Shown: one piece after another, positions 1 to 6,681 of the stretch
Numbering within the stretch: position 1 is the stretch's first letter
Layout: every line of letters begins with the position of its first letter
DNA from: a bacterium
Lineage (GTDB): Bacteria > JAJVIF01 > JAGGVT01
Assembly (NCBI GenBank): GCA_021157815.1
Contig: JAGGVT010000084.1
Span: 1 to 14,538 of the forward strand
Reading direction: 5' to 3'
Length of the DNA stretch: 14,538 nt
Made by a program: the position numbers and the translations under genes
The notes under the pieces: model-generated
The model's input: only the letters and a program-made list of their open reading frames with translations
The model's database searches: none
Told to the model about the DNA's origin: nothing

Positions 1-1
1 T

Positions 2-250
2 AATGTGAAAAAGTATCCGCTTATTGCAAGGAGCAAAGGCAAAGAGGGGTCGGTGGTTGTTGAATTTACTCTTCATTTGGATGGTTCAATCAGCGATATT
101 CTCATTTTGGAGAGAGCCTCCTTTTCGAGTTTCAATGATGCCGCAATAACCGCTGTCAATTCAGCAGCGCCGTTTGAGCCGATTCCCGCTGTGCTGGGTA
201 TCAGTAAAATGAGTATATCGGTACGGTTGACATTCCAATTAAACCAATGA
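2..250 (+). CDS. TonB-family protein, C-terminal domain (5' end outside window)
   Basis: The frame is open from the left edge (codon AAT at 2-4) to a TGA at 248-250, so this is the 3' end of a longer gene. The GTG at 5-7 is probably an internal valine, not a start. The 82 visible residues match the TonB C-terminal fold: YPLIARSKGKEGSVVVEF (the 'YP..A...g.eG.V.v.f' motif), then a 'dG.i.d' turn, then a helix with DAAITAVNSAAPFEPIP, the usual 'aa..av....PF.PiP' signature. In the family this domain lies in the periplasm and contacts TonB boxes of outer-membrane receptors, energised by ExbB/ExbD. TonB-like domains also occur in other envelope proteins, and the missing N-terminus prevents a distinction. 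There is no obvious terminator before the next gene. Confidence 0.85.
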   Translation, partial: NVKKYPLIARSKGKEGSVVVEFTLHLDGSISDILILERASFSSFNDAAITAVNSAAPFEPIPAVLGISKMSISVRLTFQLNQ

Positions 251-267
251 TTTTCCCCGTTTGACGT

Positions 268-295
268 TTCAAAATTCACCTTATGCTTCTATAAT
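268..295 (+). promoter_or_regulatory. Candidate sigma70-type promoter for the MATE gene
   Basis: TTCAAA (268-273, 4/6 to TTGACA), a 16-nt spacer and a perfect TATAAT (290-295). Predicted transcription would begin near 302, leaving a short leader before the GGGAGG at 314-319. A second TATAAT overlaps at 298-303. This is a consensus match only. Confidence 0.4.
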
Positions 296-313
296 TCTAT
301 AATTCCACTTTCC

Positions 314-326
314 GGGAGGCGAAATA
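314..326 (+). promoter_or_regulatory. Ribosome binding site and probable ATA start of the MATE gene
   Basis: GGGAGG (314-319) is the only good Shine-Dalgarno sequence upstream of the MATE frame and is followed four bases later by ATA (324-326). No ATG, GTG or TTG occurs in frame between the stop TAA at 300-302 and the GTG at 366. The codons after ATA encode the conserved MATE N-terminus (IDLTTGNITRKLW). ATA is therefore the best-placed initiator, although ATA initiation is rare. A mutated or mis-sequenced ATG is the alternative. Confidence 0.5.
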
Positions 327-1685
327 GATTTAACCACGGGAAATATTACTCGTAAGCTCTGGGCTGTGTCCTGGCCTGTGATATCGGGCATGATGCTGCA
401 TCTTCTGCTTGGAGTCGCGGATATCGCGATGGTCGGACGGCTTGGCGGTGACGCTCTCGCAGCGACCGGATTTGCCAGAACGGTGATAATGGTTCTCTTC
501 TCGCTTTTCATGGGCTACAGCCAGGCAACCAATGCGCTTGTCGCTCGATATATTGGGGCAAAAGATCCTGAACGCGCGCAAAAAGCCGCGTTTCACGCCC
601 TTTTATTTTCATCATATATTGGCTGCATTGTGTCAATTCTCACATTTCTTACGATGAACAGCATCCTCGCAGTGTTATCACTTGATGATAATGTTCGTAA
701 GCTCACGACAGAGTACATTACTGTTTATGCCGCTTTTCTTATAGTTGTCCCATGGAATTTCATTCTGAATGGAATATTCCAGGGTATGGGTCGCACAAAA
801 ATCCAGTTCTATGTCATGGGCGGGGCGAATATTCTGAATATCATTCTTAACTACTTTCTGATATTTGGCGACCAATATATTGATGTAATTCCCATAGCAG
901 GATTAGGGCTTGGTGTTAAAGGAGCGGCGCTTGCGACAGTAATTTCCCGATTGATAGGCATTACCATTCTGGTATTCATTCTTCAGCGCAAGAAATATAA
1001 GGTGCATTTGAAATTCTTTTCATTTAAACCGTCATGGGAATTTATACGTCCGTTGAACATAATCGGGCTGCCATCGGCTATGCAGGGAATCGGGCGCAAT
1101 GTCGCGATGATAATGATATTCGATGTCGCTGCGCGAACCTCAATCGGCATGAACGCGATGGCCGCGCTGACCGTTGGAATACAAGCTGAGGCATTTGCGT
1201 TTATGCCTGTTTTAGGGTTGACGAATGGTACGATGTCGATGGTTGGGCAAAATCTGGGCGCTAAAAAAATAGGCCGCGCCCAGTCGTGCGCATGGGAGGG
1301 CGCAAGGCTGGCTGTGTATTATCTGGTTCCCTGGAGCGCAATTTTTGTATTTTTCGCAGTTCCCCTTGTAAAAATATTCACAAATGACCCGAATGTGATT
1401 TATCCCGCAGCGACATACCTGATTACATGCGCGATTCCTGAGGTGTTCCTGTGCGCGCTCCCACTAATGGGCGCTTTGAGATCAGCCGGGGATGCCATTG
1501 TGCCGCTTGCGATAAATCTTCTGTCATACTTCATGATTCGAGTTCCCTTCTCATACCTGTTAGCTCTCTATACTCCGATGGATTACATCGGAATCTGGTG
1601 GGCGATAAATATCGCAATGGCGGTTCAATGCCTCTTGATTATCCTCAGATTCCGCCAGGGCGTGTGGAAGCGAATAGAGTTTTAG
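324..1685 (+). CDS. MATE family efflux transporter
   Basis: Inner-membrane multidrug/toxin extrusion protein, which in this family exports cationic or amphipathic compounds in exchange for H+ or Na+. Starting at 324 it has 453 codons, a usual MATE length; the GTG at 366 would give 439 but lose conserved residues. The N-terminus DLTTGNI...LW..SWPVISGMM and the following ADIAMVGRLGGDALAATGFA are the hallmark first two MATE helices. The mirrored second half begins near IIGLPSAMQGIGRNVAMIM and continues with MAALTVGIQAEAFAFMP and the GTMSMVGQNLGAKK loop, as expected for 6+6 transmembrane helices. It follows the TonB-like tail by 73 nt with a promoter candidate in the gap, so it may be transcribed alone. 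Substrate cannot be predicted. The family call is secure; the start codon is the uncertain part. Confidence 0.92.
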   Translation: MDLTTGNITRKLWAVSWPVISGMMLHLLLGVADIAMVGRLGGDALAATGFARTVIMVLFSLFMGYSQATNALVARYIGAKDPERAQKAAFHALLFSSYIGCIVSILTFLTMNSILAVLSLDDNVRKLTTEYITVYAAFLIVVPWNFILNGIFQGMGRTKIQFYVMGGANILNIILNYFLIFGDQYIDVIPIAGLGLGVKGAALATVISRLIGITILVFILQRKKYKVHLKFFSFKPSWEFIRPLNIIGLPSAMQGIGRNVAMIMIFDVAARTSIGMNAMAALTVGIQAEAFAFMPVLGLTNGTMSMVGQNLGAKKIGRAQSCAWEGARLAVYYLVPWSAIFVFFAVPLVKIFTNDPNVIYPAATYLITCAIPEVFLCALPLMGALRSAGDAIVPLAINLLSYFMIRVPFSYLLALYTPMDYIGIWWAINIAMAVQCLLIILRFRQGVWKRIEF

Positions 1686-1790
1686 AGGGGTTTCAGGCTA
1701 TGAATATATTTGCAAAGCCCGTATAATTTATTTAGTATAGTCTGGCATATTAGTTATCAGGCTTGACCAACTGTTAAATGAGATGAAACC

Positions 1791-1979
1791 ATGAATAACT
1801 ACCGATTGGCAGTTGTGATTGAAAAGGATGAGGATGGATACTTTGCATATTGCCCTCAATTGCAGGGTTGCTATACTCAGGGAAATACATTTGAGGAAGC
1901 AATCGAAACCCTTAAGGATGCGGTAAAACTGAATATTGAAGACAGGCTTGCTCAAAATGAAATAATTAATTGTCTCTGA
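1791..1979 (+). CDS. Solitary HicB-family antitoxin-like protein
   Basis: A 62-residue protein with the HicB core: a YRLAVVIEKDEDGYFAYCPQLQGC strand-turn-strand block of the degenerate RNase-H-like fold, then 'TQGNTFEEAIETLKDAVKLNIED'. In type II HicAB modules HicB neutralises HicA, a dsRBD-like mRNA interferase, and many HicB proteins also bind their own promoter. No DNA-binding domain follows the core here, so it is the short form. No HicA-like ORF (about 60 residues with the G.h.H...H block) is visible within 100 nt upstream or in the 443 nt downstream. It is therefore an orphan antitoxin, a remnant, or one of the many stand-alone HicB-like proteins of unknown role. The ribosome binding site is weak (GAGAT at 1780-1784). 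A TATAAT lies at 1722-1727 without a convincing -35. Confidence 0.8.
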   Translation: MNNYRLAVVIEKDEDGYFAYCPQLQGCYTQGNTFEEAIETLKDAVKLNIEDRLAQNEIINCL

Positions 1980-2059
1980 TAAAACAATATGTGTAGGGGC
2001 GCCTCATGGAAAGCGTCTCAGAACTTCCAAACAGCAAGTAAAACGTCTTTCCCGCGAAA

Positions 2060-2190
2060 GAGCCTGTCGGAAAAGGGCTGAATGTAGGGGGTAGGTCTCT
2101 GTGCCTACCCTAAATATTGGCATAAATACAGGGCAACCACGGAGAGTTGCCCCTACGCTCTGGGACAAAACGGGGTTTTTCAACAGACTC
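2060..2190. repeat. Nested imperfect palindromic element (MITE-like)
   Basis: The ends form a 15-bp inverted repeat with 12 matches: GAGCCTGTCGGAAAA (2060-2074) against TTTTTCAACAGACTC (2176-2190). Inside are two further hairpins: GGGTAGG/CCTACCC (2089-2095, 2104-2110) and GGGCAAC/GTTGCCC (2131-2137, 2146-2152). GCCCCTAC (2149-2156) also pairs with GTAGGGGC at 1993-2000, outside the element. No coding frame is convincing. This looks like a small non-autonomous mobile repeat or stacked remnants of several. Confidence 0.6.
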
Positions 2191-2277
2191 GAAAGCGGGA
2201 ATCCATATTTCTTTTGATTTAATCCTGTTCGATAGTTTGACTTAAAGCAAAAATTGGATTCCCGCTTTCGCGGGAAT
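2191..2277. repeat. 15-bp perfect inverted repeat containing a REP-like hairpin
   Basis: GAAAGCGGGAATCCA (2191-2205) is the exact reverse complement of TGGATTCCCGCTTTC (2255-2269), separated by 49 nt. The right arm is also part of a compact hairpin, ATTCCCGC-TTTC-GCGGGAAT (2258-2277). The left arm directly abuts the preceding element at 2190, so repeats have accumulated end to end here. Confidence 0.7.
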
Positions 2278-2325
2278 GACGTGTTATTCGACCTGACGTG
2301 TTATTCGACCTGACGTGTTATTCGA
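2277..2325 (+). repeat. 17-bp tandem repeat, nearly three copies
   Basis: Unit TGACGTGTTATTCGACC occurs at 2277-2293 and 2294-2310, followed by a 15-base partial third copy at 2311-2325, with identical bases in the shared part. The array begins at the edge of the preceding hairpin. The remaining stretch to 2422 shows nothing recognisable apart from the approach to the next gene. Confidence 0.9.
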
Positions 2326-2422
2326 ATGTAAGAAGCGAATGGTCGGAATCCCTTTCTTTTTCCAAATTACTCATAATCATTCACAGCCTGATTTGATTCA
2401 ACTGTAACAATTCAACTACGAC

Positions 2423-4087
2423 ATGATACAATACGCGGTGGGAGCGTTATGTATTTTGAAATTTAGCCTTAAAAGATGGTTATATACCTGTTTTGCACGG
2501 AAAGCCAGCGTTTTCTGGATTGTCACGCTTGTTTCCTTTCTTGTGTATTTTCTCACCTGCGCACGTCACCTGAGCTGGCTGCATGAGGGCGCTGATGGCG
2601 GCGACCTTGCGCTTTGCGCATATACACTGGGAATTCCACATCCAACAGGATATCCAATCTATTGCATTGCCGGATGGTTGTTCACACATCTGCTTCCATT
2701 TGGCGAGGTGGCTTTCCGCCTGAATATCTTCTCAGCGATTTTCGCCGCGCTCGGTGCGGGTTTTATCGCGCTTGCACTGAAACATGCTTCTGATTTCCTT
2801 TTTCCCAACGCCGAAAGAAATATAAGGCATATCTGGATTCCGATAATCGGTGGATTCAGCATCGCGTTTTCATTTTCATACTGGACACAGGCGCTTATTG
2901 TCGAGGTTTATTCGATGAACGCGTTTTTCCTCGCGATGGTAACATGGAAAATAACGTTGATGATTGCTGCTGAAAATCAACATGAACGGGACAGGCATTT
3001 TATTCATACCGCGTTAATCGCCGGTCTGGGATTTACAAATCATCTCGCTGCTATTTATCCCCTTGTCGCGGGATTGCTGACACTGGCGTATTTACGGTAT
3101 CTGCCGTCGTGGCGAACTTTTTCAAAGGGGTTGCTCTATTTCATCCTGCCGCTTCTGCTTTATCTGTATCTTCCTATCCGTTCCAGCATGAATCCGCTAA
3201 TGGACTGGGGAAATCCGGAAACACTGGATGGCGTTCTCTGGGTTTTATCTGGAGAGCAGTTCTCCGCGCTTGTATTCAGCTCGCTGTTTCTCCAGATACT
3301 CTTCAGGATATTCACACAGATTAACATGATAAAACAGTTTGGAATCGCAGGACTAATCGCGGCTTTTATCGGAATGGCATACATAATGTCGATTAGAGGC
3401 AGCAGGCGTCTTGCGTTTTTCATCTACTTAACACTGGTTCTCGTTTTGAATTTCTTTCACATCGCGAATTATCTTGTAATCGACCCGTTAAGTTTCATGC
3501 TTCCCGCGTTTATGATGGTTTCAGTATTTGCCGCGATAGGATGCGGATTTGTTCTCGCTTATGCGCACAAGATCGCAAAAACAGCCGGCATGAAATCGCC
3601 AAAAGGAAGGCTGGCAATCAGGTGCGCGAAAGCGATCGTGGTTTTGGTCCCCGTTCTGATGTTCAGCCTTAATTATTGCAAAGCGGATATTTCAGGGGAA
3701 TCCGAAGGTTATGACTACGCCAAAAGAGCTTTTGATAATGCCATCCCCGGAAGCGTAATCTGCGAGACTTTTTATGGTCGAGGCCTGACACTGCTTTATT
3801 ATCATCATGTTGAGGGAATGGGAAAAGAAAAGAACATTACTCCGATTTACATCGAGCAGAATCAATTTGTATGGGGTAAAGTGAATTTCAGGCAGCGACA
3901 TCCAAATCTGGAAATTTCCGATAATGATTACATCCACGATAATAACATCATCGCCTATGATTTAATCGAGCGAAACTACGACAAAGTCCCCGCTATATAT
4001 TTTGGCAGGATGTTCACGCCGCCTGATGGTTACAGGTGGGAAGCAGCGGACGACCTGTTCAGAATTGTCAGATGTGAAGATCCATGA
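2423..4087 (+). CDS. DUF2723-type multi-span membrane protein (GT-C-like)
   Basis: A 554-residue integral membrane protein. The N-terminal third carries the DUF2723 signature: an acidic loop HEGADGGDLALCAYTLGIPHPTGYPIY (residues about 54-80) after the first membrane helix, then LPFGEVAFRLNIFSAIFAAL. That layout, an acidic motif in the first periplasmic loop, resembles GT-C glycosyltransferases that use polyprenyl-phosphate sugars, and DUF2723 proteins are generally regarded as PMT-like. Many hydrophobic helices follow to about residue 410, then a soluble C-terminal domain of about 130 residues with no motif I recognise. Transferase activity is inferred from family resemblance. The ATG at 2423 lacks a clear ribosome binding site. 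TTG at 2456, eleven bases after GGGAG (2440-2444), is an alternative that still precedes the first helix. The gene converges on the AftB-like gene downstream. Confidence 0.8.
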   Translation: MIQYAVGALCILKFSLKRWLYTCFARKASVFWIVTLVSFLVYFLTCARHLSWLHEGADGGDLALCAYTLGIPHPTGYPIYCIAGWLFTHLLPFGEVAFRLNIFSAIFAALGAGFIALALKHASDFLFPNAERNIRHIWIPIIGGFSIAFSFSYWTQALIVEVYSMNAFFLAMVTWKITLMIAAENQHERDRHFIHTALIAGLGFTNHLAAIYPLVAGLLTLAYLRYLPSWRTFSKGLLYFILPLLLYLYLPIRSSMNPLMDWGNPETLDGVLWVLSGEQFSALVFSSLFLQILFRIFTQINMIKQFGIAGLIAAFIGMAYIMSIRGSRRLAFFIYLTLVLVLNFFHIANYLVIDPLSFMLPAFMMVSVFAAIGCGFVLAYAHKIAKTAGMKSPKGRLAIRCAKAIVVLVPVLMFSLNYCKADISGESEGYDYAKRAFDNAIPGSVICETFYGRGLTLLYYHHVEGMGKEKNITPIYIEQNQFVWGKVNFRQRHPNLEISDNDYIHDNNIIAYDLIERNYDKVPAIYFGRMFTPPDGYRWEAADDLFRIVRCEDP

Positions 4088-4100
4088 GAGTGAACATCCT

Positions 4101-4125
4101 AATTTTGGGAGCGCCCTTCAAAATT
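4101..4125. terminator. Possible bidirectional terminator between convergent genes
   Basis: AATTTTG (4101-4107) and CAAAATT (4119-4125) form a perfect 7-bp stem around GGGAGCGCCCTT, whose GGG and CCC can extend pairing with a two-base bulge. It sits in the 46-nt gap between two converging stop codons, where a shared terminator is expected. There is no clean T-run on either side, so efficiency is doubtful. Confidence 0.4.
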
Positions 4126-4133
4126 ACACATTA

Positions 4134-5738
4134 CTAATCCCTCGCTACCCCAAACAGATGCACGAGTTTTGGATGACCCATAAGAGATGCCTTCACATCA
4201 GCCGCGACATCCTTTCGCGCGAAAAGCCACAGGTTATACTGGCTCCATGCCTCAAACGCCAGAATGAAATCGTATTCCTCAGAAAAACTCGGGTAGGTCA
4301 TTATCGCCTTGTCAATCGGGCTTTGAGGGTTAAACTCAGGATATGGATAAATGCTGTTTAGGATAATAACAGTCGGACGCCGGTTTATAATATATTCAGG
4401 ATCGGTTTTTATATTAAACTCACCGGGGAGATGCGCGATATGGCGGTCGCATAAACCGGCAGGATCAATATTGATTATATCGCCGGAATAGGGAAGAGCT
4501 CCGGCATCGTCGAATGAAATGGATTCGTTTGGCCCGAGTATATCCCCAAGCGCGATTCCGAGCGGAATGTGAATCCTGTCGAGGTGCAGCGATGGATTAT
4601 CCTCATGCAACAGGTGTTTTCCAGCATGATTCCAGTTGATAAACACAATACACGCCGCGAAAAGCAATACAAGAGCGCGAATCCAGACAGTACGGGCGGT
4701 TTCACGCCAGACCATATGAAAAATCCCAACCACGAGAAGATAGAATTCAGGCAGAACGGGAACAAGAAACCGTCCCCATCCCATCCATGGTCCGCCGCTG
4801 AGGAGGATAAACAGCCATCGCGCGACCACGAACGCAGCCAGCGCGAATATCACATGTTTGTTTTGATACTTCTCACGCTTTTCACGCGATGATGCTCTAA
4901 TCATGCCTAGAATCGCGATAAACACTACAATCCAGATTGCGCCGATATCCAGCAGGTTTGATGTAAGCCGATTTGAGCCTCTCACAAGAAGGTCGGAGGT
5001 CATCATCTTCTTGGCGTAATAACTGTTGGGAAATGGATATCCGAATATCATCCAGTGCCGGATGAAATACGGCAGAAAGATAACCAGCATCGGAACGAGA
5101 TAAAACGCAAATCTTTTCAGGCTGCCTTTTAAATCTTTTTTGTCAAACAACAACACAAGGACAACAAACACGAAAAAAGCGGCGTCCGGACGGGTCAGCA
5201 TTGCGAGTCCTGATAGAAAACCCGCGAGTCCGATTCCTGCCGGTGGAATCTCCTCCCCCGGTGCAAAGCTGATTATCAATAATATAAACAAAACAAGCAG
5301 CGTAAAGAAACTGGTTTCCAAACCTCCAACGCTTTCGACAGAGAACATTCCTGAACTGGCAAGGCAAATCGCTGTGATGCCGGCGAATAACGGCGATAAC
5401 TGCATTCTGATACGGGCGAAATGCCATGTAAGAAACAGAGTTCCCCATGCGGATATTATCCCAAGCCATTTAGCCGCGTGCAGTGGATCGATTCCACACT
5501 TGATTCCGCCTGCGAGTATCAGCGCCAGAAGGTAGTTGGTGATTCCATCCGCCAGTTCGCCGGGATTATAGACAGGCCCAAATCCGCGAGCCATATTCAG
5601 TGCGTGACGGAAAGTAATATATGAGTCATCCCATGTGAAATATCTAAGGCGATATTGGAGATAAATCAGAATGGCGAAAGCTGCAAATAGAACAATAAGT
5701 CCCGTTAATCTTCCGGATATTTTTCCTTTATCTGGCAA
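4134..5738 (-). CDS. AftB-like GT-C membrane glycosyltransferase
   Basis: A 534-residue polytopic membrane protein. After one N-terminal helix it shows WDDSYITFRHALNMARGFG, then VYNPGELADGITNYLLALIL (residues about 36-75). The Asp-Asp pair (D37-D38) followed by SYI.FR.A.N...G.G.V.NPGE is the motif of AftB-related arabinofuranosyl/GT-C transferases, where the aspartates lie in the first extracytoplasmic loop and take part in transfer from a polyprenyl-phosphate donor. About ten more hydrophobic segments follow, then a soluble tail. Donor and acceptor cannot be inferred. The start is TTG (5736-5738), eight bases after the plsY stop; no ATG lies in frame nearby and the ribosome binding site is weak, suggesting translation coupled to plsY. 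It is probably the last gene of a plsY operon. Confidence 0.75.
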   Translation of the reverse strand: MPDKGKISGRLTGLIVLFAAFAILIYLQYRLRYFTWDDSYITFRHALNMARGFGPVYNPGELADGITNYLLALILAGGIKCGIDPLHAAKWLGIISAWGTLFLTWHFARIRMQLSPLFAGITAICLASSGMFSVESVGGLETSFFTLLVLFILLIISFAPGEEIPPAGIGLAGFLSGLAMLTRPDAAFFVFVVLVLLFDKKDLKGSLKRFAFYLVPMLVIFLPYFIRHWMIFGYPFPNSYYAKKMMTSDLLVRGSNRLTSNLLDIGAIWIVVFIAILGMIRASSREKREKYQNKHVIFALAAFVVARWLFILLSGGPWMGWGRFLVPVLPEFYLLVVGIFHMVWRETARTVWIRALVLLFAACIVFINWNHAGKHLLHEDNPSLHLDRIHIPLGIALGDILGPNESISFDDAGALPYSGDIINIDPAGLCDRHIAHLPGEFNIKTDPEYIINRRPTVIILNSIYPYPEFNPQSPIDKAIMTYPSFSEEYDFILAFEAWSQYNLWLFARKDVAADVKASLMGHPKLVHLFGVARD

Positions 5739-5746
5739 TCGATTAT

Positions 5747-6484
5747 TTACTCGGTGCTGTCCGGCTCATCGTCTGGAGTTTCATCGGCATTATTATTTTC
5801 AGTTATGGCTTCTTCATCAGGCGGTTTTTTCTTCTTTGAGCCGAGACGATTTTCCGTGCCTGTCAGTAGTCGCTTGATATTTGATTTGTGACGCATGATC
5901 ACAAGAACAGCAAGCAGTAATGTGAATCCGATAAAAATATTATCCGATGCGTTTGAGGGATATGGGAAAGTCCTGAATAGATAAAATATTACAGGGACAC
6001 TTATCGCTGATAAAATTGAGCCGAGTGAGACATAGCGGGTGATTGCTACAATTAGCACAAAAACAAATATCGGGACCAAAATCCACCAATTCATCAGAGC
6101 CGCAAGAATGCCAAGGCTGATTGCAACGCTTTTCCCTCCTTTGAATGACAGCCAAATCGGATATGAGTGCCCAACCACTGCCAGAAGGAATATCATGCAG
6201 ATAATAGCTCCCCATATCATGTAGTCATTACCGAAATTATTAGGAGGAATCCAGAGCAGTGAAAGGTAAACAACGATGTAGCCCTTGAATGCATCGAGAA
6301 ACAGCGTAACAATCCCCGGCAGAAAGCCCAGAGTCCTGAAAACGTTTGTCATTCCAATATTGCCGCTGCCGTGCTCCCGGATATCGATGCTGCCATAGGA
6401 AAATGCGATTATGTATCCAAATGGGATACTTCCCGCAAGGTATGCGAAGAACATCAGTAATATGGCTTTAGTAGGTGCCAGCAT
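5747..6484 (-). CDS. plsY: Glycerol-3-phosphate acyltransferase PlsY
   Basis: Inner-membrane enzyme that transfers an acyl chain from acyl-phosphate to sn-glycerol-3-phosphate, giving lysophosphatidate, the first step of phospholipid synthesis in most bacteria (with PlsX). All three cytoplasmic PlsY motifs are present: SIPFGY plus GSGNIGMTNVFRTLG (residues 19-53), GHSYPIWLSFKGGKSVA (105-121), and RHKSNIKRLLTGTENRLG (198-215). Hydrophobic helices lie between them. Length is 245 residues against about 200 for typical family members; the excess is a charged tail after residue 215, a KKKK stretch followed by an Asp/Glu/Asn-rich end. The order der-plsY is common in bacteria. The ATG at 6484 has little Shine-Dalgarno complementarity. 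Confidence 0.95.
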   Translation of the reverse strand: MLAPTKAILLMFFAYLAGSIPFGYIIAFSYGSIDIREHGSGNIGMTNVFRTLGFLPGIVTLFLDAFKGYIVVYLSLLWIPPNNFGNDYMIWGAIICMIFLLAVVGHSYPIWLSFKGGKSVAISLGILAALMNWWILVPIFVFVLIVAITRYVSLGSILSAISVPVIFYLFRTFPYPSNASDNIFIGFTLLLAVLVIMRHKSNIKRLLTGTENRLGSKKKKPPDEEAITENNNADETPDDEPDSTE

Positions 6485-6509
6485 TGTAATTGTCTAATTC
6501 TGGATGGCA

Positions 6510-6518
6510 ATTATATCA
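6510..6518 (-). promoter_or_regulatory. Extended -10 promoter candidate for plsY
   Basis: Read on the minus strand this is TGATATAAT, a perfect TATAAT with the TGn extension. No good -35 is found at 16-18 nt, as is usual for extended -10 promoters. Predicted start near 6503 gives a leader of about 19 nt before the plsY ATG. The 24-bp inverted repeat at 6569-6645 lies immediately upstream. Confidence 0.5.
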
Positions 6519-6568
6519 TTAAGGAGAGGCTTTTATTAAGTGTAAACATATGAAAAAGGAAATATCCC

Positions 6569-6645
6569 GTAGCCCGGTTTCTCATTAACCGGGAAAACAT
6601 GGGAAATAGCCACGCATTACTCCGGTTAATGAGAAACCGGGCTAC
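6569..6645. repeat. Perfect 24-bp inverted repeat between der and plsY
   Basis: The 24 bases at 6569-6592 (GTAGCCCGGTTTCTCATTAA then CCGG) are the exact reverse complement of 6622-6645, separated by 29 nt. The element sits between the der stop (6682) and the plsY promoter candidate (6510-6518). There is no T-run after it in the direction of transcription, so it is more like a mobile palindromic repeat than a simple terminator, although the RNA stem could terminate or stabilise the der transcript. It is unrelated in sequence to the GGGACAGTCCCC repeats near the transposase. Confidence 0.9.
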
Positions 6646-6681
6646 AAATTATATCGAACTGCCTGTAGTGAGTCAGTCGAA

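Noticed and set aside
261-295. TTGACG (261-266) as the -35 for the TATAAT at 290
   Set aside because: The spacer would be 23 nt, too long for sigma70; TTCAAA at 268 with 16 nt is the better fit.
1451-1726. 91-codon plus-strand frame overlapping the end of the MATE gene
   Set aside because: It lies in another frame within a confidently identified gene, has no ribosome binding site and resembles no family.
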